Source of the DNA: Mesorhizobium sp. L-2-11
GTDB lineage: Bacteria; Pseudomonadota; Alphaproteobacteria; Rhizobiales; Rhizobiaceae
Length of the DNA stretch: 64,000 nucleotides
Direction: 5' to 3'
Assembly: GCF_016756595.1 (NCBI RefSeq)
Contig: NZ_AP023257.1
Location: 496,001 to 560,000 of the forward strand
Position 1 is the first letter of the stretch. Each line of letters starts with the position of its first letter. Both the position numbers and the translations under genes were made by a program. The notes under the pieces were generated by a model that saw only the letters and a list, made by a program, of their open reading frames with translations, was not told the origin of the DNA and did no database searches. Positions 17,594-25,343 of the stretch are shown one piece after another.

Positions 17594-20520
17594 CGGCGTG
17601 CCTCCTTGTCGCGTATCGCGGCGCGGATGCGGCTCGGCGTCGCCGGAATTTTGCTGACCAGGACACCGGTGGCATGGCGGATGGCATTGAGGATCGCCGG
17701 CGCCGTCGGGATCAGCACATGCTCGCCCAGGCCCTTGGCGCCAAAGGGTCCTTCCGGATCCGGAACTTCGATCAGGATGGTTTCGACCGGCGGCACGTCG
17801 CCTATCGTCGGGATCAAATAGTCGTGCAGATTCTCGGTGCGGCCGGGGATATACTCCTCCATCAGCGCCATGCCGATGCCCTGCGCGATGCCGCCCTCGA
17901 TCTGGCCTTCGGCGAGCAGCGGATTGATCGCCTTGCCGACATCATGTGCGGCGGTGATCTTGATCAGCTTGACCGTGCCGAGCTTGAGATCGACCTCCAG
18001 TTCGGCGATCTGCGCGCCGTAGCCATAGACGGCATAAGGTTTGCCCTGGCCCCTGGCGTCGAGCGGCAGGGTCGGCGGGTCATAGCTTTCCTCGGCGCGA
18101 AAGACCAAGCCGTCGGCATCGGCCTTCAGCGTGGACAAATCGATATGCCGTGTCGCTTCGCCCTCGCGGATGATCAGGCTTGCGCTCTCGAAAGCGATCG
18201 TCGCTTTTTCCGACACATTGGCGAAGCGCAGGATCGTCTCGCGCAAGGCACGGCCGGCTTTTTCAGCGGCCTTGCCGGTCACGAAGGTTTGACGCGAGGC
18301 CGACGTCTTGCCGGCGTCCGGCGTGATCGCCGTGTCAGCGCTTTTCAGGCGGAATTGTTCCAGCGGCAGCCCGAGCGCGTCGGCGCAGATCTGGGCAATG
18401 ACCGTGTTCGAGCCTTGCCCGATATCGACCGCACCCTGATGCAGGACGACATCGCCTTCAGCCGAGATGCCGACCCTGATGGTCGACGGATTGGGCAACG
18501 AGGTGTTGCCGCAACCATACCAGCAGGAGGCGACGCCGACGCCGCGTTTCCTGCTGTCATTGGCACTGTTGAATGTTTCGGCATCGACAAGCGCACGTGT
18601 CCAATGCGGCCGCAGCGCATCGAGGCACTCGGCGATACCGACGCCTGATTCCAGCCTCTGGCTGGTAACCGTTTCGGAGCCGTTTCGAAGGCAGTTTTTC
18701 AAGCGAAAATCGAGCCGATCCAGGCCAAGCTTTTCGGCCAGTTGGTCATAGAGCGTCTCCTGCATGATCGTCGCCTGCGGCACGCCGAAACCGCGGAAGG
18801 CGCCGGAGATCGGGCCATTGGTGTGGATGGCGCGGCCTTCGGCCCGATAATTCGGCGTCGCATAGGGACCGGAGGCGTGCACCGGCACGCGGTTGGCGAC
18901 GGTCGGTCCCCAGCTTGCATAGGCGCCGGTATTGAAATCGCCGGCGAACACCATGCCGGTGATGTGGCCATCGGCATCGGCGCCGATCGTCGCCTTCATC
19001 TCGGCGGGATGGCGCTTGGTGGTCGAGATCATCGATTCATGACGGGTATAGGCGAGCGCCGCCGGCCGGCCGGTCTTCATTGCGACCAGACCGATCAGCG
19101 GCTGCAACGAAACGTCAAGCTTGGAGCCGAAGCCGCCGCCGGTGGCGGTCGGCACGATCCGCACCTTGTCGACGGCAAGGCCAAGCACTTTTGCCACGTC
19201 GTCGCGGTCCATATAGGGCGCCTGCGTGCAGGCGACGATGACCAGCGTGTCGCCGTCCATATAGGCATAGCCGGCCTCGGGCTCGATATAGGCGTGCTCG
19301 ACATAGGACGTGTCGATGGCGCCGGACACCGTGAAAGCAGCGCCGGCAAGGGCGGCGTCGGGGTCACCGCGCTCGACAAAGCCTGATGTGAGCAGGTTTG
19401 CCGGCCGGTTGTCGTGGATCAGTTGTGCGCCGCCGGCCTGCGCCGCGCGAGGCTGCAGAAAATGCGGCAACTCGGTCCAACGAACAGAAAAATCCGCAAG
19501 GTCGAGATCGAGGATGGCCTCGCGCTCGCCGGCAACCAGCGCCACCGCCTCGCCGCGAAAGCGCGAAAAATCTTCAGCCAGCGCCGGCTGGTCGGCAAAA
19601 GGCGCAATGACGCCGAAGCAGTTCTTTCCCGGAATGTCGGCGGCGGTGAAGACGCCGACGATTCCGGGATGGGTTTTCACCCAGGCCTCGAGATCGTCGA
19701 AGGCGAAGCGGGCGTGATGATGCGGCGAGCGGACCACCAGCACCGCCAACGCATCGGCCGGGAAGGAATCGCCGCCGAATTTTTCGCCGCCGGTGACTTT
19801 CGGCAGGCCGTCGAGGCGGATTGGAGAGGAGCCGACGGCGTGGCCTGAGATCGGCATTCTGCGGTCAAGGCCGAGAAAACGGAGAGAGGGGGACGCCGGC
19901 GCTGGAGCTTCTCCCTTCTTCCCATCACTATACGGGGAGAAGGTGCCGGCAGGCGGATGAGGGGCGGCGGCGTCGGTCGATCGTTCATCAGCGAACCGTC
20001 CAGCATCCATCACCGCGGCGACGATCTTGCGATAGCCGGTGCAGCGGCAGAGGACGCCGCCCAGGGCATCCTGAGTTTCGGCCTCGGTTGGATTGGGGTT
20101 CTTCTCCAGAAGCGCTGTCGCCGCGATGAGCAGGCCGGGTGTGCAGATGCCGCATTGCGCCGCGCCATGGTCGAGGAACGAGGCCTGCAGCGCCGACAAT
20201 CTGCCGTTGGCGAGACCCTCGACCGTGGTCACCACGGTGCCAGCGGCAGAAGCCGCAGACATCAGGCAGGCGCAGACGGGTTCGCCGTCGACAAGCACCG
20301 TGCAGGCGCCGCAGTCGCCGGCATCGCAGCCGACCTTGGTGCCGGTCAGGCGCAAGTCGTCACGCAGCACCGAAGAGAGACGGCGAACCGGCGGCACGCA
20401 GACAGAAACGGCGGCGCCGTTGACCTCGAAGGCGATGTCGGCGCACTCCATGCTCATGCCAGGCTGAGCTTTGGTCATGCCAGGCTGAGCTTTGGTCATG
20501 ACAGGCTGAGCTTTGCTCAT
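17590..20520 (-). CDS. Molybdenum hydroxylase, fused 2Fe-2S and molybdopterin subunits
   Basis: A 976-residue xanthine dehydrogenase-family protein. Residues 25-100 form a plant-type 2Fe-2S domain (C65, C70, C73, C85); 105-175 form the helical second 2Fe-2S domain (C123, C126, C158, C160). A 40-residue linker (182-222) follows, then the Mo-cofactor domains with GGGFGSKLD and the catalytic-glutamate motif GAKGLGEH (E933). These two parts are usually separate subunits. The linker is encoded by repeat sequence at 19905-19960. The first ATG overlaps the FAD-subunit stop, as elsewhere in this operon, but it lies in a 21-base tandem repeat; later ATGs at 20499, 20478, 20457 and 20451 are possible. 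Substrate is probably an N-heterocycle or aldehyde (inference). Confidence 0.9.
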   Translation of the reverse strand: MSKAQPVMTKAQPGMTKAQPGMSMECADIAFEVNGAAVSVCVPPVRRLSSVLRDDLRLTGTKVGCDAGDCGACTVLVDGEPVCACLMSAASAAGTVVTTVEGLANGRLSALQASFLDHGAAQCGICTPGLLIAATALLEKNPNPTEAETQDALGGVLCRCTGYRKIVAAVMDAGRFADERSTDAAAPHPPAGTFSPYSDGKKGEAPAPASPSLRFLGLDRRMPISGHAVGSSPIRLDGLPKVTGGEKFGGDSFPADALAVLVVRSPHHHARFAFDDLEAWVKTHPGIVGVFTAADIPGKNCFGVIAPFADQPALAEDFSRFRGEAVALVAGEREAILDLDLADFSVRWTELPHFLQPRAAQAGGAQLIHDNRPANLLTSGFVERGDPDAALAGAAFTVSGAIDTSYVEHAYIEPEAGYAYMDGDTLVIVACTQAPYMDRDDVAKVLGLAVDKVRIVPTATGGGFGSKLDVSLQPLIGLVAMKTGRPAALAYTRHESMISTTKRHPAEMKATIGADADGHITGMVFAGDFNTGAYASWGPTVANRVPVHASGPYATPNYRAEGRAIHTNGPISGAFRGFGVPQATIMQETLYDQLAEKLGLDRLDFRLKNCLRNGSETVTSQRLESGVGIAECLDALRPHWTRALVDAETFNSANDSRKRGVGVASCWYGCGNTSLPNPSTIRVGISAEGDVVLHQGAVDIGQGSNTVIAQICADALGLPLEQFRLKSADTAITPDAGKTSASRQTFVTGKAAEKAGRALRETILRFANVSEKATIAFESASLIIREGEATRHIDLSTLKADADGLVFRAEESYDPPTLPLDARGQGKPYAVYGYGAQIAELEVDLKLGTVKLIKITAAHDVGKAINPLLAEGQIEGGIAQGIGMALMEEYIPGRTENLHDYLIPTIGDVPPVETILIEVPDPEGPFGAKGLGEHVLIPTAPAILNAIRHATGVLVSKIPATPSRIRAAIRDKEARR
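19905..19960. repeat. Palindromic repeat inside the hydroxylase coding sequence
   Basis: The segment with arms cttctccctt and ggggagaaggt, followed by gccggcaggcggatgagggg, matches the intergenic repeats near 14040-14110 and 63207-63356. Here it is in frame and encodes the linker between the 2Fe-2S and Mo-binding parts (PHPPAGTFSPYSDGKKGEAP). Confidence 0.7.
20458..20520. repeat. 21-base tandem repeat across the hydroxylase start
   Basis: Three head-to-tail units of 21 bases (minus strand atgaccaaagctcagcctggc, with small changes) encode the heptad MTKAQPG three times. Each unit carries its own ATG, so copy-number change would lengthen the N-terminus without changing frame. The conserved 2Fe-2S domain begins only after the repeats. 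Confidence 0.9.
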
Positions 20521-21380
20521 GCGGCCACCGCCTTGTCATCCGACGCGTGGCCCGCGGCACAAAGCACGGCTCGGACGACGATCTCGCGCGCGGCGTCGAG
20601 CCGGTATTCGGCGCTGCCGCGCACGTCGTCGATCGGCGAAAGCTCGTCCATCGCTGCGGACTGGATCGCAGCGACGAGAGCATCGTCGACCGGGAGGCCG
20701 CGCAAGGCTGCTTCGACGCTTGCAAGACGCCTGGCGACCGCCGAACAGGAGCCGACGGCGACGGCGGCGTTGGCGACCATGCCATCCTCAACGGTCAAGC
20801 GAGCCGCCGCCATGGCTATCGAAATGACGAGATAGCGACGCGCGCCGAGTTTTTCGAAAGCCGACGTGCCGGTGGCCGCTTCTTTCGGCACGCGGATGGC
20901 GGTGACCATTTCGCCCGGCTGCAGGTCCGTGCGGCGGTTTCCCAGAATGAATTTTTGCAGCGGCAGATGGCGGACCATCGCCACCGAGCGCAACTCGACC
21001 TCGGCGTCGAGAACCAGCAGCGCCGGCACGCCGTCGGCCGCCGGAGAGGCATTGCAGAGATTGCCGGCGACCGAGGCGACGTTCTGGATCTGCACGGAGC
21101 CGACTTCCCGCGCCGCCTGCTTCAGCGCGTCGAAAGCCGCCGGCAGCGGATGATGGACAAGATCGGTCCAGGTGGTGCGCGCACCGATGAGCCAATGGTC
21201 CTCGGTCTGGGCGATCCCGCGCAGCATTGCGAGACCGTTGATGTCGAGGACGTTTTCGCGGAAAGGCCTGGCTCCTTGCGCCGGATAGAAATCGGTGCCG
21301 CCGGCAAGGATGCGCCACCGAGCCTCGCCAAGCAAAGCCAGCGCCTCGTCCATGGTGGTGGGTTTCGCGTAACGGATCAC
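20517..21380 (-). CDS. FAD-binding subunit of molybdenum hydroxylase (CoxM-type)
   Basis: This 287-residue medium subunit has the FAD motifs of the family: AGGTDFYP near residue 27 and SVAGNLCNASPAADGVPALL near residue 105, with the C-terminal CO-dehydrogenase flavoprotein domain after residue 180. It passes electrons from the Fe-S clusters to an acceptor. It is the first gene of the operon, 120 bases after the predicted -10, and overlaps the fused Fe-S/Mo gene by ATGA. Confidence 0.92.
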   Translation of the reverse strand: MIRYAKPTTMDEALALLGEARWRILAGGTDFYPAQGARPFRENVLDINGLAMLRGIAQTEDHWLIGARTTWTDLVHHPLPAAFDALKQAAREVGSVQIQNVASVAGNLCNASPAADGVPALLVLDAEVELRSVAMVRHLPLQKFILGNRRTDLQPGEMVTAIRVPKEAATGTSAFEKLGARRYLVISIAMAAARLTVEDGMVANAAVAVGSCSAVARRLASVEAALRGLPVDDALVAAIQSAAMDELSPIDDVRGSAEYRLDAAREIVVRAVLCAAGHASDDKAVAA

Positions 21381-21384
21381 GCCT

Positions 21385-21450
21385 GCCTTCCCAAAAATGG
21401 GCCTTCCAAAAAAATGGCCTTCCCAAAAAATGGGTCTTCCAAGAAAAGGG
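21385..21450. repeat. 16-18 base tandem repeat in the operon leader
   Basis: Four imperfect units of the form gccttcccaaaaaatgg follow one another (21385-21400, 21401-21416, 21417-21434, 21435-21450). They lie in the 5' untranslated region of the hydroxylase operon, between promoter and first ATG. The minus-strand message would carry repeated ccatttttt-ggaaggc stretches, each with a GGAAGG core like a Shine-Dalgarno. Confidence 0.8.
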
Positions 21451-21488
21451 TTCCCGACGGAACCTGCCGGCGTCCGAGCCGGTCAAAT

Positions 21489-21506
21489 TCATTCGTATGC
21501 AAATGA
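21489..21506. promoter_or_regulatory. Candidate MarR operator
   Basis: The 18-base palindrome tcattcgtatgcaaatga has 14 of 18 positions symmetric, in the size range of MarR sites. It overlaps the -10 element of the predicted operon promoter, so binding would block transcription. The MarR gene is the last gene of the same operon. Confidence 0.6.
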
Positions 21507-21530
21507 TATCAAGCCGGCAGGAATTGTCAA
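21503..21530 (-). promoter_or_regulatory. Predicted sigma70 promoter of the hydroxylase operon
   Basis: On the minus strand a consensus -35 TTGACA (21525-21530) is 16 bases from TATCAT (21503-21508). Transcription would run into the hydroxylase FAD gene starting at 21380, leaving a leader of about 115 bases that contains the tandem repeat. Confidence 0.65.
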
Positions 21531-21593
21531 AGCCAGAGTTTCGAGCCGCTATCCGCATCGGCACGGCGGCACGTATTTGTTATGCCTGCGCAT

Positions 21594-21689
21594 GACCCCG
21601 AAAATCGGAACCGATTTTCGGAAAGGATCATGCGCAACTCAAAGTGCTACAGCGTCCTTTGCGCGTCCAAAGGACGTGCGGCACTGTAG
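21594..21689. repeat. Two adjacent short palindromic repeats
   Basis: The first, about 21594-21634, has ccgaaaatcgg-aa-ccgattttcgg with gatcatg ends. The second, 21647-21689, has outer arms ctacag/ctgtag and inner cgtccttt/aaaggacg and resembles the element at 10413-10458. The rest of 21531-21820 shows no gene. Confidence 0.7.
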
Positions 21690-21820
21690 AGGTTGACGCA
21701 GCCGGCCATCTGGTCAAGTTTCTGCATCCGTTGCGTCAGCGGCATTTTCGGCGGGTTCGAACACCGGATTCCACGTTTCGGCAGACTTCACGCCTCCGGG
21801 ACAAACAAGAGGGAGGCTCC

Positions 21821-22420
21821 ATGGCCGACGAAGCGCTTATTATTATCGACCTGCAGAACGATTTCTGCCCGGGCGGCGCGCTGGCGGTGGCCGGCGGCGA
21901 CGAGATCGTGCCGCTGGTCAACGACCTGATCCGGCGGACCGAACATGTCGTGCTGACGCAGGACTGGCATCCCGCCGGCCATTCGAGCTTTGCCTCCAGT
22001 CATCCCGGCAAGCAGCCGTTCGAAACGATTGAGATGCCGTACGGCCCGCAGACGCTGTGGCCCGACCACTGCATCCAGGGCAGCCTGGGTTCGGATTTCC
22101 ATTCGGGTCTTGCGTGGACCAGGGCCGAACTGGTGATCCGCAAGGGTTTCCGTCCGGAGATCGACAGCTATTCGGCTTTCTTCGAGAACGACCATGCGAC
22201 GCCGACCGGCCTTGCCGGCTATCTCAAGGAGCGCGGCATCGACAGGCTGACCCTGGTCGGCCTGGCGACCGATTACTGCGTCGCCTTTTCCGCGCTCGAT
22301 GCGGTCAAGCACGGCTTTCACACGACAGTGCGGCTCGACGCCTGCCGCGGCATCAATCTCAATGGCTCACTCGAGACGATGCTGAACCGAATGCGCGATG
22401 CCGGCGTGACGCTGGCTTGA
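21821..22420 (+). CDS. pncA: Nicotinamidase PncA
   Basis: This 199-residue isochorismatase-fold enzyme hydrolyses nicotinamide to nicotinate and ammonia for NAD salvage. The triad is visible as D10 (IIIDLQNDF), K108 (VIRKGF) and C153 (ATDYCV). Metal ligands D48, H50 and H83 fit the family. GGGAGG lies before the ATG. pncB, the next step in the same salvage route, lies 9 kb away at 30496-31800. A transporter gene follows after 41 bases. Confidence 0.94.
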   Translation: MADEALIIIDLQNDFCPGGALAVAGGDEIVPLVNDLIRRTEHVVLTQDWHPAGHSSFASSHPGKQPFETIEMPYGPQTLWPDHCIQGSLGSDFHSGLAWTRAELVIRKGFRPEIDSYSAFFENDHATPTGLAGYLKERGIDRLTLVGLATDYCVAFSALDAVKHGFHTTVRLDACRGINLNGSLETMLNRMRDAGVTLA

Positions 22421-22461
22421 ACATCACCGATCGCATTCGACACAATTCCAGAGGGGGCACT

Positions 22462-23892
22462 ATGCGGTTTGCGGCGGCTTTGACGGCGGGCGCTGTGGTG
22501 GCAATCGCAACCCTGTTTCCGGGAATGGCGCTTGCAGCCGAGGCCCACGAGCTGCCGGGCGAAACAATGTCGCTGTGGTGGGCGCTGCCCTTTGCCGGCC
22601 TGCTTCTGTCGATCGCCACCGGGCCATTGCTCTTCCACCATGTCTGGGAGCACCACTACGGCAAGATCACCTTGTTCTGGGCGGCGCTTGCGGTCGTGCC
22701 GCTGGCGCTGGCGTTCGGCATGGCTTCGGCTACAGAGGCGGTGCTGCATGCGTTGCTCACCGAATACACGTCGTTCATCATTCTTCTGTTTGCGCTGTTC
22801 ACCATTTCGGGCGGCATCCTCGTCGCCGGCAACATCCACGGCACGCCGCTGGTGAATGCCGGACTGCTGCTGATCGGGGCGATGCTCGCCTCGGTCATCG
22901 GCACGACCGGCGCCTCGATGATCCTGATCCGGCCGATCCTGCGCGCCAACGACAACCGGCCGTTCAACGCCCATGTCGTCATCTTCTTCATTTTCCTGGT
23001 GTCGAACATCGGCGGCTCGCTGACGCCGCTAGGCGATCCGCCGCTGTTTGTCGGCTTCCTGCGCGGCGTCGATTTCTTCTGGACCGCTGCCAATCTCTAT
23101 CAGGAGACACTGTTCGTCGGCGGCCTGGTGCTGGCCGTCTTCCTGGCCATGGACATCATCCTGCATCACCGCGAGGCCGGCGCACCGAAGATCAAGGATC
23201 CCACACCGGACACGAAGGTGCGCATCCGAGGCCTGGCCAACGTCCCGCTGCTGGCCGGGGTGATCGGCGCGATCCTGCTTTCCGCGACCTGGAACCCGGG
23301 CGTGGCTTTCTCCGTCCAGGGCGTAAGCCTTGAATTGCAGAACCTGGTGCGCGATGCCATCATCCTGGCGCTCGCCTTCCTTTCGCTCGGCGTCTCGCAA
23401 AAGAGCCACAGGCAGGCGAACAACTTCCACTGGGAACCGATCGCCGAGGTGGCGAAACTGTTCGCCGGCATCTTCATCTGCATCGTGCCGGTCATAGCCA
23501 TTCTCAGGGCCGGTGCCGACGGCGCGCTAGCGCCGCTGGTTTCGCTGGTCAGTTCGCCAACGGGCGAGCCCAACGACCTGGCGTATTTCTGGATGACCGG
23601 AGCGCTGTCATCCTTCCTCGACAATGCGCCGACCTATCTGGTGTTCTTCGAGCTCGCCGGCGGCGATCCGCAGCATCTGATGACCACCTTTGCCTCGACG
23701 CTGGCGGCGATCTCGGCCGGCGCGGTGTTCATGGGCGCCAACACCTATATCGGCAATGCGCCGAATTTCATGGTTTACGCCATCGCCAGGCATCGCGGCG
23801 TGAAGATGCCGGGCTTCTTCGGCTACATGGCATGGTCGTGCGCGGTGCTGATCCCGATATTTTTGCTTGCCGGCTTTTTGTTCTTCGGGTGA
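22462..23892 (+). CDS. CitMHS/NhaD-like ion transporter (sodium:proton antiporter family)
   Basis: This 476-residue protein has an N-terminal signal-like helix (residues 3-25) and about eleven further membrane helices. Conserved-looking membrane loops include SNIGGSLTPLGDPPLF near residue 180 and ALSSFLDNAPTYLVFF near residue 380, which are the paired signature loops of the ion-transporter superfamily. The substrate may be Na+/H+ or a carboxylate; this cannot be decided here. GAGGGGGC lies before the ATG. It follows pncA by 41 bases and is probably co-transcribed. Confidence 0.85.
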   Translation: MRFAAALTAGAVVAIATLFPGMALAAEAHELPGETMSLWWALPFAGLLLSIATGPLLFHHVWEHHYGKITLFWAALAVVPLALAFGMASATEAVLHALLTEYTSFIILLFALFTISGGILVAGNIHGTPLVNAGLLLIGAMLASVIGTTGASMILIRPILRANDNRPFNAHVVIFFIFLVSNIGGSLTPLGDPPLFVGFLRGVDFFWTAANLYQETLFVGGLVLAVFLAMDIILHHREAGAPKIKDPTPDTKVRIRGLANVPLLAGVIGAILLSATWNPGVAFSVQGVSLELQNLVRDAIILALAFLSLGVSQKSHRQANNFHWEPIAEVAKLFAGIFICIVPVIAILRAGADGALAPLVSLVSSPTGEPNDLAYFWMTGALSSFLDNAPTYLVFFELAGGDPQHLMTTFASTLAAISAGAVFMGANTYIGNAPNFMVYAIARHRGVKMPGFFGYMAWSCAVLIPIFLLAGFLFFG

Positions 23893-24612
23893 CTACCCTA
23901 CTCCGACATAGCGGCGGACCGCCGACGGATCGGCGCGAAGCTCCTCGACATCGACGGTTTCGCGGTTGCGGCCGTTTTCGATGAACGAGACCCGGTCGGC
24001 GACGGACAGCACAGCATCGACGCGCTGCTCGACCAGAATCGTCGAGACGCCAAGCTCGCGCAGCTTCGCTACCGTCTCGCGGATTTTTGCGATCATCGAC
24101 GGCATCAGCCCTTCGGTCGGCTCGTCGAGCAGAAGCACCTGCGGCTCGAGACACAGGGCCCGCGCCATGGCCAGCATTTGCTGCTCGCCGCCCGACAGCG
24201 TGCCGGAGCGTTGCCTCAGCCGCTGGCGCAGCAGCGGGAAAAGGTCGAGCACGTTTTCGCGCGTCGCCTTGCCCTTGCCGCGGGTCATCAGGCCGATCTC
24301 GATGTTTTCGGCCACCGTCATCTCGGCGAACAGCCGCCGGCCCTGCGGCACATAGGCGACGCCGGCTTTCGGCACGTCGTGCGCCGGCAGGCCGCTCAAC
24401 TCCCTGCCGTCGAGCCTGATCGATCCGGCGCGTGAGGGAACCAGGCCCATGATCGCCTTCAGCGTCGTCGTCTTGCCGGCGCCGTTGCGGCCGAACAGGC
24501 AAAGCACCTCGCCCTTGTTCAGCACGAGGCCGAGGCCGTAGAGCACCTGGACCTCGCCGTAGAAGCAGTCGAGCCCGGAGATGGTCAGAGCTTCAGCCCG
24601 TGTTTCGGTCAT
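23893..24612 (-). CDS. HAAT-type ABC transporter ATP-binding protein LivF
   Basis: This 239-residue ATPase has Walker A GRNGAGKTT near residue 42, signature LSGGEQQMLAMARAL near 140 and Walker B VLLLDEPTEGL near 160. The short length and EGL after Walker B fit the LivF type of the hydrophobic amino acid transporter family. It is the last gene of the liv-like operon and overlaps livG by ATGA. Its stop abuts the stop of the converging ion transporter. Confidence 0.92.
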   Translation of the reverse strand: MTETRAEALTISGLDCFYGEVQVLYGLGLVLNKGEVLCLFGRNGAGKTTTLKAIMGLVPSRAGSIRLDGRELSGLPAHDVPKAGVAYVPQGRRLFAEMTVAENIEIGLMTRGKGKATRENVLDLFPLLRQRLRQRSGTLSGGEQQMLAMARALCLEPQVLLLDEPTEGLMPSMIAKIRETVAKLRELGVSTILVEQRVDAVLSVADRVSFIENGRNRETVDVEELRADPSAVRRYVGVG

Positions 24613-25343
24613 GGGGTGGTCCCCAGGTAGGCGTCCTGCACCTCGGCGTTGGCGCGGACCTGCTCGGGCGTGCCTTCGGCCAGGATCTTGCCGGCGTTGA
24701 AGACGGTGATGCGGTCGGCAAGCTGCATGACCACCGGCATGTTGTGTTCGATCAGAAGCACGGTGGCGCTTTTGGCGATCTCGCGCACCAGCCCGATGAA
24801 ATTGTCGATCTCGCTGTCGGCCAGCCCCTGGGTCGGCTCGTCGAGGATCAGCAGGCGCGGTTTCAGCGCCAGCCCCATCGCCACTTCGAGCAGGCGCTGA
24901 TGGCCATAGGACAATTGCCCGGCCGGCATGTGGGCGCGCTCGGCAAGGCCGGTGCGTTCCAGCGCCGCCATGACGCCGGCATGCACGGCACCTTTCGAGC
25001 GGCCATCGGTCAGCGTGCGCTGCACCGGCAGCGCAACGTTGTCGTAGGCGGTGAGGTTGGCAAAGACGCTGGTGATCTGGAAGGTGTAGGCGATGCCGAG
25101 GCGAACCCTGGCGTAAGCCGGCAGGCTGGTGATGTCGGCGCCGTCGAAGACGATCATGCCCGACGACGGCTGGATGCGGCCGCTGACCAGGCTGACAAAG
25201 GTGGTCTTGCCGGCGCCATTGGGGCCGATGACGGCGCGGATCTCGCCCGGCATGAGGGCGAAATCGACACCATCGACAGCGCGCAGGCCGCCGAAATTGC
25301 GGGACAGGCCTTTGGTCGTCAGCAGCGGCATCATGGCAGCCAT
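24609..25343 (-). CDS. HAAT-type ABC transporter ATP-binding protein LivG
   Basis: This 244-residue ATPase has Walker A GPNGAGKTT near residue 40, signature LSYGHQRLLEVAMGLA near 143 and Walker B LLILDEPTQGL near 163. The Tyr in place of Gly in the signature (LSYGxQ) is normal for LivG. It overlaps livF by ATGA and the upstream permease gene by 13 bases. Confidence 0.92.
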   Translation of the reverse strand: MAAMMPLLTTKGLSRNFGGLRAVDGVDFALMPGEIRAVIGPNGAGKTTFVSLVSGRIQPSSGMIVFDGADITSLPAYARVRLGIAYTFQITSVFANLTAYDNVALPVQRTLTDGRSKGAVHAGVMAALERTGLAERAHMPAGQLSYGHQRLLEVAMGLALKPRLLILDEPTQGLADSEIDNFIGLVREIAKSATVLLIEHNMPVVMQLADRITVFNAGKILAEGTPEQVRANAEVQDAYLGTTP

